DNA of 64,000 bases. It comes from Molanna angustata. Taxonomy: Eukaryota; Arthropoda; Insecta; Trichoptera; Molannidae. The first letter of the stretch is position 1. Each line of letters begins with the position of its first letter. Shown here in pieces: positions 21,054-30,688 of this stretch. Both the position numbers and the translations under genes were made by a program. The notes below the pieces were generated by a model. That model searched no databases and was not told where the DNA came from. It saw nothing but the letters and a program-made list of their open reading frames with translations. The stretch spans positions 5,027,492-5,091,491 of the forward strand of contig OY754980.1 of the NCBI GenBank assembly GCA_963576475.1, given 5' to 3'.

Positions 21054-22142
21054 TTGACCTACATTACCAATGCCTCAAAGAGATCTGCAGTTGTTGCATC
21101 ATTCAGTGGTCGAGATACCAGTATGTTTATAAATGGCAAAGTAAATGGAAAGAATTTGAAACTTTTGCTGGATACTGGAGCAACGATGACAATCATGAGA
21201 CCAGATTTGCTTTATAACAAAAAGTGTATTACACCAACTAAATGGACATTACGAACAGCTACTGGGGAGTCGGCATCTATATGTGGTGAGACATATGCCA
21301 ACTTTCAAATTGGTAGTTCTATCTTCGATCATCAGGTGCTAGTGGCGAATATAGAGGAGGAAGTTATTCTCGGAATGGACATAATGGCGAAATATGGATT
21401 CCAGTTGGATCTAAAGAGGCGATCTTTGAAAATTGGAGATGAAGATGTTCTCGTGCAAGAGCGTGAGGAATTTTCTACACGTGTTCTTGCAGCGGATGTT
21501 GTAACTATTCCAAAACAAAGTGAGATGTTAGTACGAGTCAATTTAGACTGTGTTATCCCGAATGGACATGTTTTGGTTGTGGAGTCCAACGCCAACAATG
21601 AAGCAGGAAAAGGAGTATTAATTGCAAGAGCACTGATTCAAAACCAAAAGGAAATTTTAGTCAGATTAATGAACATAAATGAATATCCAGTAACTGTCAA
21701 AAAAGGAGCTTATTTAAGTGTGTGTTCATCAGTTTCATCAGTAACACAAAATGCCTGCATCGCACAAGTTTCTTTAGAGGATGTACCAAAACATCTTGAA
21801 GACTTTGTAAAAGATGCTTGTAAGGAACTTACCAAAGAACAAAGCAAACAAATTAGATACCTCATTGCTCATTATCAAGATGTTTTTGAGAATGCGAGTC
21901 TTTCTAAAGGAAGAACCAATGTTGTTCAACATCAAATAGATACGGGTGACGCAAGGCCTATCCGCCAATTACCTAGAAGGCTACCATTAGCAAAGCGGGC
22001 GGAAGCAGATCAAATTATTCAAGACATGGAAAGGGAGAGCGTTATTGAACCATCAAGCAGCCCATGGTGTTCACCAGTAGTGTTAGTTAAAAAAAAAAGA
22101 TGGCTCAACTCGGTTCTGTGTGGACTTTCGCTTATTGAATAA
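21054..22142 (+). CDS. pol: Pol part 1: aspartic protease and start of RT
   Basis: The frame is open upstream into gag, so 21054 is not a true start; the protein should be reached by -1 frameshift. The catalytic protease motif [12 protein letters not shown] has its Asp at residue 40 of this frame, and the flap/closing motif [12 protein letters not shown] follows near 100. After a linker, residues from about 285 begin the RT ([35 protein letters not shown]). The coding trace leaves this frame at the ten-A run 22089-22098 and continues in the next frame at 22120-25230. Protease cleaves the Gag-Pol precursor. Confidence 0.9.
   Translation: MTYITNASKRSAVVASFSGRDTSMFINGKVNGKNLKLLLDTGATMTIMRPDLLYNKKCITPTKWTLRTATGESASICGETYANFQIGSSIFDHQVLVANIEEEVILGMDIMAKYGFQLDLKRRSLKIGDEDVLVQEREEFSTRVLAADVVTIPKQSEMLVRVNLDCVIPNGHVLVVESNANNEAGKGVLIARALIQNQKEILVRLMNINEYPVTVKKGAYLSVCSSVSSVTQNACIAQVSLEDVPKHLEDFVKDACKELTKEQSKQIRYLIAHYQDVFENASLSKGRTNVVQHQIDTGDARPIRQLPRRLPLAKRAEADQIIQDMERESVIEPSSSPWCSPVVLVKKKRWLNSVLCGLSLIE
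22089..22098 (+). other. Ten-A run at the pol frame change
   Basis: RT homology leaves the protease frame and continues in another frame exactly across this homopolymer, between the PVVLV motif and the DFRLLNN motif. Given identical LTRs, a sequencing/assembly indel or a very recent mutation are both possible. A programmed event here would be unusual for RT. Confidence 0.8.
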
Positions 22143-25100
22143 TGTAACTAAGAAGGATAGTTATCCACTGCCTCGAATCGATGACACCCTAGATACATTG
22201 GCTGGTTGTAAGATCTTCTCAACTTTGGATCTAAAGAGTGGTTATTGGCAGGTTGGATTGGAACCCAAGGATAGAGAAAAAACGGCGTTTTTTGTAGGAA
22301 GTGGATTGTGGCAATTCAAAGTGATGCCATTTGGACTTTGCAATGCACCGGCTACGTTTGAACGACTAATGGAAAGTGTGCTAAGAGGATTATCGTGGGA
22401 GACCTGTTTGGTATACTTAGATGACATCATCGTACTTGGGAAGCGTTTTGAAGAACATTTAGGAAATTTGGAACAGGTATTTTCACGATTGAGGTCGGCC
22501 AACCTTAAACTCAATTGCAAGAAATGTATATTGTTCCGAAAGCAAGTCAACTATCTAGGTCATGTTGTCTCTGAGGAGGGAGTAGCAGTAGATCCTGAGA
22601 AGATTAAAGCTGTTCGAGATTGGCCAGTACTTAAAGACAAACATGAAGTAAGAAGCTTTTTGGGTCTGAGTACCTACTATCGACGATTTGTTCCAGGCTT
22701 TGCTGACATCGCAAAGCCACTGACAAAACTCACGGAGGAAAGCAGTGAATTCATATGGGATTTCAAGTGCCAACATGCATTTGAAGAATTAAAACAGGTT
22801 CTAATTAATTCTCCGGTTTTGAGTTATCCTCGAGCTGAAGGAATGTTTATTCTGGATACAGATGCAAGTAACGTTGGTATCGGAAGTGTGCTCTCCCAAG
22901 TACAAGATGGGGCAGAACGCGTGATTGCTTACTTCAGTAAAGTATTGTCGAAACCAGAACGCAATTACTGTGTAACACGAAGAGAATTGCTTGCTGTTAT
23001 CAAGTCAGTTGAGCACTTTCGCAAGTATTTATATGGACGGAAATTTCTTTTAAGGACAGATCACTCGGCACTTGTGTGGCTTTTGCGATTCAAGAATCCT
23101 GAAGGTCAAGTGGCAAGATGGATAGAGAGATTGCAAGAATATGACTATGATTCTGAACATCGAGCCGGACTTCATCATAGAAATGCCGATGCACTGTCAA
23201 GGCGACCATGTCCAGAGGATTGCCAGCACTGTAATAAGGCTGAGGAAAAGTTTTTTATAGCTTGTAGAACCACGGTCGTTGACAATTTTTGGCAAGATGA
23301 TGAAATACGAGCAGACCAATTGGAAGACCCAGATCTCAAGTTTGTAATGCAGTGGAAGGAAAATGATCAAAGACCTTTATGGGAAGAAATAGCTTCACTA
23401 TCTCCAAATATTAAGTCATACTGGGCTCAGTGGCAATCCATTGTCGTGGAAAATGGGTTGTTAAAGCGCGTATTGGAGAATGAAGATGGAACACAGCAGA
23501 GACAACAACTATTGATTCCAAGGAAGAGAATTCCTGAAGTTCTTAAACTGCTTCACAATGATGTGTCTGGGGGACACTTGGGAGTTAAAAAAACCACAGA
23601 AAAAATTCGTCAACGTTTTTATTGGGTCAATTACAATGGAGATGTAAAAGATTGGTGTAGAAGATGTGTAACTTGTGCCACTTCAAACGGACCTCAGAAA
23701 CGAAGGCGTGCGCCAATGAGGCAGTATAATGTTGGTAGCCCATTTGAAAGGATAGCCATTGACATAGCGGGGCCGTTTCCCACAACGGAAAGAGGGAATA
23801 AATATATTCTGGTAGCAATGGACTATTTTAGTAAATGGACAGAAGCCTATGCACTACCGAATCAAGAAGCTACCACTGTTGCTGAAGTCTTGGTAAGGGA
23901 ACTGATAAGTCGTTTTGGAGTACCATTGGAGTTACACTCGGACCAGGGAAGAAACTTTGAATCAGCCGTATTCCAGGGAATTTGTGAAGCATTAGGAATT
24001 CGAAAGACGAGAACAACTGCTTTGCATCCACAGTCGGATGGAATGGTGGAGCGAATGAATCGAACAATTGGAAGATTTTTGTCAAAAGCAGTGTCCGATC
24101 ACCAGAAGGATTGGGACGAATACATCCACTTGTTCTTATTAGCTTATCGAGCAGCAATTCATGAGACAACAGGGCAAACACCGGCAAGTGTGATTTTTGG
24201 CCGTGAGTTACGGTTACCTTGCGACCTGCAGTATGGATCTAAGCCTGGAGAAGATCTAGTTGGAGAAGATTATGTGTCAGATCTTCGGAGGAAAATGAAT
24301 GCTATACATGACCGTGTACGGTCCAATATTCAAGTAGCTAGTGACAAGATGAAGGAGCGATACGACATTAAAGCTGTGGAAGGTGGTTATCAGGCTGGAG
24401 ACTTGGTTTGGTTATTTAATCCACAACGACGACGAGGCTACTCACCAAAGCTTCAGAAATCCTGGGAAGGACCGTATGAAGTGATCAAAAGGATTAATGA
24501 TGTGGTTTATCGTATACGAAGAAAACCAAATGGGAAGCCAAGAGTGGTACATTTCAATCGCCTGGCTCCCTTTTTAGGTGATAACAAGGATGAGAAAAAA
24601 AATCCAGTTGCTCAAGTTTGCAATGTCCAAAGTGAAGAAAAGACCTTCGAGGAATTCATGATGACTCCTTATCGACGCACTCGCCATGGTGTGACTGTGG
24701 AAATTGAGCAAGACCTCTTCGATATCCCAGAAGATAATGTTTTAGCTTACTGTGTGGCTCAAGACATGAAGATGACTAGTGGTATAGCCAAAGTTATCAT
24801 GAGAAAGTATGGGATGTTATATGAGCTAAAAGCCAAGAATCTGAAGATTGGAGAAGCGGTCCATTCACAGCATGGAAAACAGCATTTATTCTACATGACG
24901 AATAAGGAAACGTCTGAGGAACGAGCAGAGTATGCTCAGATGTGGAACTGTCTACGAAGTATGCGGGATCAAATGTTACAGTTGAATCTTATGAAGCTCG
25001 GCATTCCAAAGATCAGTGATGGTATGGATTGGAAAGTGGTTCGGAATATGATAGAAGAGATTTTTCATAATACTGGAATTAATGTTCTAGTTTGCTGCTA

Positions 25101-25230
25101 TAATCCAAGATACAGTAAAAATATAAAAAAAAGTGTACCATGTTACTTTTTCAAAGCATCTCACTGTAGAGAAGGTTCAAAATGCCGATTTATTCATCTA
25201 GAGAATTCTGTTCGGGACGAACTGAACTAA
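22120..25230 (+). CDS. pol: Pol part 2: RT, RNase H, integrase, macro domain, CCCH zinc finger
   Basis: 1036 codons read from an internal GTG; it is the continuation of pol, not a separate gene. RT: DFRLLNN at the start, [12 protein letters not shown], catalytic YLDD at 99-102. RNase H begins near [11 protein letters not shown] (about 245). Integrase: H2C2 zinc motif ([10 protein letters not shown] ... CRRCVTC), catalytic D548, D608 and E644 (DD35E). After an integrase C-terminal region ending HFNRLAPF comes an unusual tail: a macro-like domain (about 858-992) and a CCCH finger (C1008, C1016, C1022, H1026). RT copies the RNA, integrase inserts the DNA. The tail is described separately. Stop at 25230, then a purine tract and the 3' LTR. 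Confidence 0.93.
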   Translation: MDFRLLNNVTKKDSYPLPRIDDTLDTLAGCKIFSTLDLKSGYWQVGLEPKDREKTAFFVGSGLWQFKVMPFGLCNAPATFERLMESVLRGLSWETCLVYLDDIIVLGKRFEEHLGNLEQVFSRLRSANLKLNCKKCILFRKQVNYLGHVVSEEGVAVDPEKIKAVRDWPVLKDKHEVRSFLGLSTYYRRFVPGFADIAKPLTKLTEESSEFIWDFKCQHAFEELKQVLINSPVLSYPRAEGMFILDTDASNVGIGSVLSQVQDGAERVIAYFSKVLSKPERNYCVTRRELLAVIKSVEHFRKYLYGRKFLLRTDHSALVWLLRFKNPEGQVARWIERLQEYDYDSEHRAGLHHRNADALSRRPCPEDCQHCNKAEEKFFIACRTTVVDNFWQDDEIRADQLEDPDLKFVMQWKENDQRPLWEEIASLSPNIKSYWAQWQSIVVENGLLKRVLENEDGTQQRQQLLIPRKRIPEVLKLLHNDVSGGHLGVKKTTEKIRQRFYWVNYNGDVKDWCRRCVTCATSNGPQKRRRAPMRQYNVGSPFERIAIDIAGPFPTTERGNKYILVAMDYFSKWTEAYALPNQEATTVAEVLVRELISRFGVPLELHSDQGRNFESAVFQGICEALGIRKTRTTALHPQSDGMVERMNRTIGRFLSKAVSDHQKDWDEYIHLFLLAYRAAIHETTGQTPASVIFGRELRLPCDLQYGSKPGEDLVGEDYVSDLRRKMNAIHDRVRSNIQVASDKMKERYDIKAVEGGYQAGDLVWLFNPQRRRGYSPKLQKSWEGPYEVIKRINDVVYRIRRKPNGKPRVVHFNRLAPFLGDNKDEKKNPVAQVCNVQSEEKTFEEFMMTPYRRTRHGVTVEIEQDLFDIPEDNVLAYCVAQDMKMTSGIAKVIMRKYGMLYELKAKNLKIGEAVHSQHGKQHLFYMTNKETSEERAEYAQMWNCLRSMRDQMLQLNLMKLGIPKISDGMDWKVVRNMIEEIFHNTGINVLVCCYNPRYSKNIKKSVPCYFFKASHCREGSKCRFIHLENSVRDELN
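24691..25100 (+). other. Macro domain (TARG1/OARD1-like) fused to the end of Pol
   Basis: Residues about 858-992 of the second pol frame. [54 protein letters not shown] and [14 protein letters not shown] follow, in order, the pattern of the TARG1 branch of macro domains, which remove ADP-ribose from acidic residues. The Asp corresponding to the TARG1 catalytic Asp is D970 (in SDGMD). K929 (in TNKE) sits at or one residue from the position of the catalytic Lys, depending on the gap. The glycine loop GIA is kept. Family assignment is by motif reading; enzymatic activity is inferred. It is in frame with integrase with no stop between. Confidence 0.82.
25141..25197 (+). other. CCCH zinc finger at the Pol C-terminus
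   Basis: Spacing C-x7-C-x5-C-x3-H (CYFFKASHC, then [11 protein letters not shown]), a standard CCCH finger, usually RNA-binding. It lies about 15 residues after the macro domain and 10 residues before the stop. Confidence 0.85.
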
Positions 25231-25241
25231 GAGGGAGGCAG
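25229..25241 (+). other. Polypurine tract
   Basis: AAGAGGGAGGCAG immediately abuts the 3' LTR and overlaps the pol stop codon. It is the expected plus-strand primer. Confidence 0.8.
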
Positions 25242-25441
25242 TGTTATGAAATTAAGTACTATTTCTATTTAAATTGAAAATTTAAATAGAAATATTTTGA
25301 AAATAAGAACCCAAGAAAAATGAAAACAAAAGATTTGAGTAGTGAGTTGGAAAAACTAGACAAACCTTGTAAAAATATAAATTGTAAAAATAAATAAGAC
25401 TTTGAACCATAATAAAATAAATAAATATAAATTTCGGTACA
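25242..25441 (+). repeat. 3' LTR (200 bp)
   Basis: Same as the 5' LTR as far as I can compare by eye. Followed by ATAT, the 4-bp target duplication. Confidence 0.95.
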
Positions 25442-25745
25442 ATATAAATATGTTTCTTATATTCTTTATATCCTAATATATTTTTTATCTTTCTCTTGAT
25501 TTTATATACTTATGTACTTTATTCTTGTTACTTTCTTTGTTTTTTTTTTAATTTTATATAATTTGTATTTGAATAAGAATTCTAATTTCTAAATAACGAA
25601 AAACTATTTTTATTTTCACTTATACATATATATACATATATGTCTACTTTTTTCTTTTTATATTTTTAACTTTAGATGATGTATCTTTATTCTGTACTTT
25701 TTATATGTAAATGGTTTTTTACCGTAAATAAATAAAGAAATAGGT
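25442..25745 (+). pseudogene. 3' UTR and tail of the split LINE, segment 3
   Basis: AT-rich, beginning at the right copy of the ATAT duplication and ending in a TAAATAAATAAAGAAATA tail near 25741. Read with segments 16165-16537 and 19108-19574 as the outermost, oldest element of the nest. Confidence 0.6.
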
Positions 25746-26054
25746 ACCTACTTAAAATGCAAACCATCAATTTATACCATACTTTATACCGTATTTGCAT
25801 TAGACTTCATGTTGCTCGGGTCGGTTGGAAGAAATTTCCTGATGGTAATAAACTCTTCTTTGTTGTAGCTACATAAACCTTTTTTTCGTTGAGTGTCGTT
25901 TCAGGTCCCCCAACGTTGACTATTACTAACTCGAGGTTACATCTTTCTATATCGAGCGGCTCGAAACAGCTTCTCCACGGTACTTTTCCCGTTTTCCTCG
26001 ATTTTGCCCTCGATGATCATTCAGTTGTTTAAATACATGACAATATACAAGATT
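25746..26054. other. Non-coding stretch
   Basis: No gene recognised; contains a less AT-rich patch at 25880-26010 of unknown origin. Confidence 0.4.
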
Positions 26055-26690
26055 ACTTATTAAACTCAATTCCATTGGAGAGCATTTTGGAATAAACATT
26101 AATATTAAGAAAACCAAAATGATGATTTTTAGCCGAGATAGCCATCCAAATACAAATCTTCAACTTAAGGGTAGTAGTATCGAAGGGGTAAAACAATTCA
26201 AGTACTTGGGCAGTATAATTATTATTGAGAATCTAGACCCTGATACTGAAATAAAATGCAGAATAGAATCGGCATTTTGCAAAATGAAAAATCTCCTCCT
26301 TGACGACAATACAAACTTAAAGCTGAGACAAAGAATGGTCAAGTGCTATGTGTGGCCAGTGCTGCTTTATGGGATGGAAGCGTGGACTCTCAAAGTTAAT
26401 AATATTATATACTGCATTGAAGCATTTGAAATGTGGATCCACCGCAGAATGCTGAGAATGTCATGGATAGACATGGTCAGTAACAATGAGGTACTACGTA
26501 GAGCCAACACCAACAGAGAATTATTCATGTTAAGCTCCATAAAGTGTCGTACTTCGGCCATATTCTTAGAGGTGAAAATATACCATCTTTCACCTTGTCA
26601 TCAAAAGGAAGATCGAGGGTCGTAGAGGGGTCAGAAAAAGCAGCTTTCTTGGCCTCGAAACATCCCGATGGCATTTTATTGTCAAATTTT
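26055..26690 (+). pseudogene. LINE RT C-terminal fragment (second RTE-like family)
   Basis: Encodes IGEHFGININIKKTKMMIF, FKYLGSIIIIENLDPD, YVWPVLLYGMEAWTL, FEMWIHRRMLRMSW, then frame changes near 26550 before a GHI.RGEKYHL...KIEG.RGV-like end. This belongs to the LINE family whose C-terminus reads 'SWLRNI.EWTG'; the copy at 49395-49666 is a relative. Truncated and frame-shifted. Confidence 0.75.
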
Positions 26691-27121
26691 AACATCTCAA
26701 TAGAGACTAGGTAGGAATATTATAGAAGAACCTATACTATATACTCATGGCGTCTACAGGGCTTACGTGATCACTTTATGTGCTTGCGCAACGTTCACCA
26801 ATTATGCCTTCTTATTGATTTATTTTATAAATGCAATTTTGAAAGTTCTATATATTTTAACAATGAGAACTGACTGAAAATAAGCGGTTTTTACCATCGC
26901 CATCTATGAAGTAACGATGAAACTTTTTTATAAAGCCATCTTTTGAGAAATTGCATATATGCAAATATTCGATCCCGAACGGCCTCGAATGGACAGGGAG
27001 GCTTTCTCTACTATGGTCATCATCGTCCGGGAGTACCTACCTGACATGACTCTAGAAGAAGAATTACATGACATTTTTCGAACTTTGATTTTGGTCATTA
27101 ATGTAGGTACATAAAAATAAT
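26691..27121. other. Non-coding stretch
   Basis: No gene. Contains segments recurring elsewhere in the window: an ATCTCAATAGAGAC stretch (inverted near 15280), GTGATCAC near 26768, and a CGCCATCTATG...AAACTTTTTTATAA stretch (also near 5725). Confidence 0.4.
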
Positions 27122-27174
27122 AAAAAACGAGTGGGTTGTGGCCAACACTAAACTCTCCACACCACAAATATTGA

Positions 27175-29960
27175 CAATGAAATATTTTATTCATTCTAAA
27201 TTTTACTACCAGGAATATAAATTTTCTAACGATAGTATATTTTCATGTTAAGATAGACAAACTATTAATAGCGTATAGTGAAGAATGCTTATGTTGTATG
27301 AAATATTTTAAAAAAAGCAGATAAATTTTGATTTAAAGAACGCGAGAGCATTTTCAAAATTTTGACACGTGATATCATATGAAGATTTTTTTGTTATTTA
27401 TGGAAAGCTAATCAGTTCTTTGTTCAAGCTCTTTACATTATAACATGAAATCAAATTACTGAACGTTTCCATGCATAGAAATTTATCTAATTACATTTTT
27501 ATTCATACTAAATGTTACTATCAGGAATATAAATTTTCTTCCGATAGTATATTTTTATGTTAAGATAGACAAACGATTAATGCAGTATAGTGAAGAATGC
27601 TTATGTTGTATGAAATATTTTTAAAAAAGCAGATAAATTTTGTTTTAAAGAACGCAAGAGTATTTTCCAAATTTGGACAGGTGATATCATATGAAGAATT
27701 TTTTTGTTATTTATGGAAAGCTAATCAGTTCTATGTTCAAGCTCTTTACATTATAACATGAAATCAAATTACTGAACTTTTCCATACATAGAAATTTATC
27801 TAATTACATTTTTATTCATACTAAATGTTACTACCAGGAATATAAATTTTCTTCCGATAGTATATTTTTATGTTAAGATAAACAAACTATTAATGCAGTA
27901 TAGTGAAGAATGCTTATGTTGTATGAAATATTTTAAAAAAAGCAGATAAATTTTGATTTAAAGAACGCGAGAGCATTTTCAAAATTTTGACACGTGATAT
28001 CATATGAAGATTTTTTTGTTATTTATGGAAAGCTAATCAGTTCTATGTTCAAGCTCTTTACATTATAACATGAAATCAAATTACTGAACGTTTCCATACA
28101 TAGAAATTTATCTAATTACATTTTTATTCATACTAAATGTTACTATCAGGAATATAAATTTTCTTCCGATAGTATATTTTTATGTTAAGATAGACAAACT
28201 ATTAATGCAGTATAGTGAAGAATGCTTATGTTGTATGAAATATTTTTAAAAAAGCAGATAAATTTTGATTTAAAGAACGCGAGAGCATTTTCAAAATTTT
28301 GACACGTGATATCATATGAAGATTTTTTTGTTATTTATGGAAAGCTAATCAGTTCTATGTTCAAGCTCTTTACATTATAACATGAAATCAAATTACTGAA
28401 CGTTTCCATACATAGAAATTTATCTAATTACATTTTTAATCATACTAAATGTTACTATCAGGAATATAAATTTTCTTCCGATAGTATATTTTTATGTTAA
28501 GATAGACAAACTATTAATGCAGTATAGGGAAGAATGCTTATGTTGTATGAAATATTTTAAAAAAAGCAGATAAATTTTGTTCTAAAGAACGCGAGAGCAT
28601 TTTCCAAATTTTGACAGGTGATATCATATGAAGATTTTTTTTGTTGTTTATGGAAAGCTAATCAGTTCTATGTTCAAGCTTTTTACATTATAACATGAAA
28701 TCAAATTACTGAACTTTTCCATACATAGAAATTTATCTAATTACATTTTTATTCATACTAAACGTTACTATCAGGAATATAAATTTTCTTCCGATAGTAT
28801 ATTTTTATGTTAAGATAAACAAACTATTAATGCAGTATAGTGAAGAATGCTTATGTTGTATGAAATATTTAAAAAAAAGCAGATAAATTTTGTTCTAAAG
28901 AACGCGAGAGCATTTTCCAAATTTTGACAGGTGATATCATATGAAGATTTTTTGTGTTATTTATGGAAAGCTAATCAGTTCTATGTTCAAGCTCTTTACA
29001 TTATAACATGAAATCAAATTACTGAACTTTTCCATACATAGAAATTTATCTTATTACATTTTTATTCATACTAAATGTTACTATCAGGAATATAAATTTT
29101 CTTCCGATAGTATATTTTTATGTTAAGATAAACAAACTATTAATGCAGTATAGTGAAGAATGCTTATGTTGTATGAAATATTTTAAAAAAAGCAGATAAA
29201 TTTTGTTTTAAAGAACGCGAAGGCATTTTCAAAATTTTGACACGTGATATTATATGAAGATTTTTTTTTGATTTATGGAAAGCTAATCAGTTCTATGTTC
29301 AAGTTCTTAACATTATAACATGAAATCAAATTACTGAACGTTTCCATACATAGAAATTTATCTAATTACATTTTTATTCATACTAAATGTTACTATCAGG
29401 AATATAAATTTTCTTCCGATAGTATATTTTTATGTTAAGATAAACAAACTATTAATGCAGTATAGTGAAGAATGCTTATGTTGTATGAAATATTTTAAAA
29501 AAAGCAGATACATTTTGTTCTAAAGAACGCGAGAGCATTTTCCAAATTTTGACAGGTGATATCATATGAAGATTTTTTTTGTTATTTATGGAAAGCTAAT
29601 CAGTTCTATGTTCAAGCTCTTTACATTATAACATGAAATCAAATTACTGAACGTTTCCATAAATAGAAATTTATCTAATTACATTTTTATTCATACTAAA
29701 TGTTACTAACAGGAATATAAATTTTCTTCCGATAGTATATTTTTATGTTAAGATAGACAAACTATTAATGCAGTATAGTGAAGACTGCTTATGTTGTATG
29801 AAATATTTTAAAAAAAGCAGATAAATTTTGTTTCAAAGAGCGTTAGAGCATTTTGACAATGTTGACACGTGATATCATATGAAGAAATTTTATGATATCT
29901 ATGAAAAGCTAATCAGTTCTAAGTTCAAGCTATTAATATTCTTATATCAATATGAAATCA
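27175..29960 (+). repeat. Satellite block 1: 9 tandem ~313-bp units
   Basis: The landmark ATCAGTTCT occurs at 27411, 27724, 28036, 28348, 28661, 28974, 29286, 29599 and 29912, a period of 312-313 bp. Units are about 75% AT and differ at few positions. The first and last units are more diverged. Shared landmarks are CGATAGTATATTTTTATG, TATAGTGAAGAATGCTTATG and GATATCATATGAAGA. Confidence 0.95.
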
Positions 29961-30662
29961 ATGAACTGAACATTGCCAAATATAAAAAAATTCTCTTGTT
30001 ACATATAAGTTTCATACAAATATCCATTAAATAAAATATAATTTTTGAAACCGTTGAATATTTTTCTTTTAACATTGACCAACTTTGAATACAATTTTAT
30101 GAAGATTCTTGGTGTTGTATAAATAGTTGAAACCAAATTAAAATATCTCTAATTTCCAGGTCGTGAGAGCATTTTTTCAGTTTTAATAGATGAAATCATA
30201 AAGAAACATTGGGAAAAAATGAACCGTTGTCTATGGAAAACTAATCAGCTCTAAGTTTATGGACTTAACACATGTGATATCAATATGAAGTCAATCGGAC
30301 TTATAGTTTGGGCTGCAGAGAGGACACAAAAAAAAAACAACGTAAATGATGAATTCATAGAGAAGAAATCAAAAGTTGTCTATGGAAAACTAATCAGCTC
30401 TAGGTCTTTGCACTTTACACATATGATGTTAATATGAAGTCGATCAGACTTATAGTTTGGGCTGTAGAGAGGACACAAAAAAGATAAATGCTAAGGCGTA
30501 CGGCGTACGGCGTACAGCGTATACGCCATACACACAAACACATCACGACGAAACTCATAGTGTGCATTCTCTACATGATACCCATTGAGAAATTGATGTA
30601 AAAAAAATACGCTTAAATTTTGCGAAATCATGACTCTCCCCTATTCCATAGTGTGGAGAGTA
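29960..30662 (+). repeat. 3' terminal module, internal copy
   Basis: Diverged half-units (ATCAG landmark at 30244 and 30393), a GGACACAAAAAAGATAAATG segment, three heptamers (GGCGTAC), CACATCACGACGAAACTC and a hairpin at 30632-30662. Nearly identical to the module ending at 38932, 8170 bp downstream. It ends with the same GTGGAGAGTAA, after which about 25 bp of unrelated sequence lead back into satellite. Confidence 0.85.
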
Positions 30663-30688
30663 ATAATAATAAACTGTTTTTTCTAGTA

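Larger units (their letters stand above)
19575..25441 (+). mobile_element. Complete Ty3/gypsy LTR retrotransposon with a captured macro domain
   Basis: 5867 bp from LTR to LTR, flanked by a 4-bp duplication ATAT (19571-19574 and 25442-25445). The two 200-bp LTRs look identical base for base, so the insertion is recent. Order: 5' LTR, primer-binding site, gag, protease, RT, RNase H, integrase, macro domain, CCCH finger, purine tract, 3' LTR. No envelope gene is present. pol lies in the -1 frame relative to gag. A run of ten A (22089-22098) shifts the frame inside RT. The domain order protease-RT-RNase H-integrase fixes the Ty3/gypsy assignment. Confidence 0.95.

Noticed and set aside
20226..24187. 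Minus-strand ORFs across the gypsy element
   Set aside because: Antisense shadows of gag and pol.
25442..25745. Envelope gene after pol
   Set aside because: pol abuts the purine tract and 3' LTR; there is no room for env.
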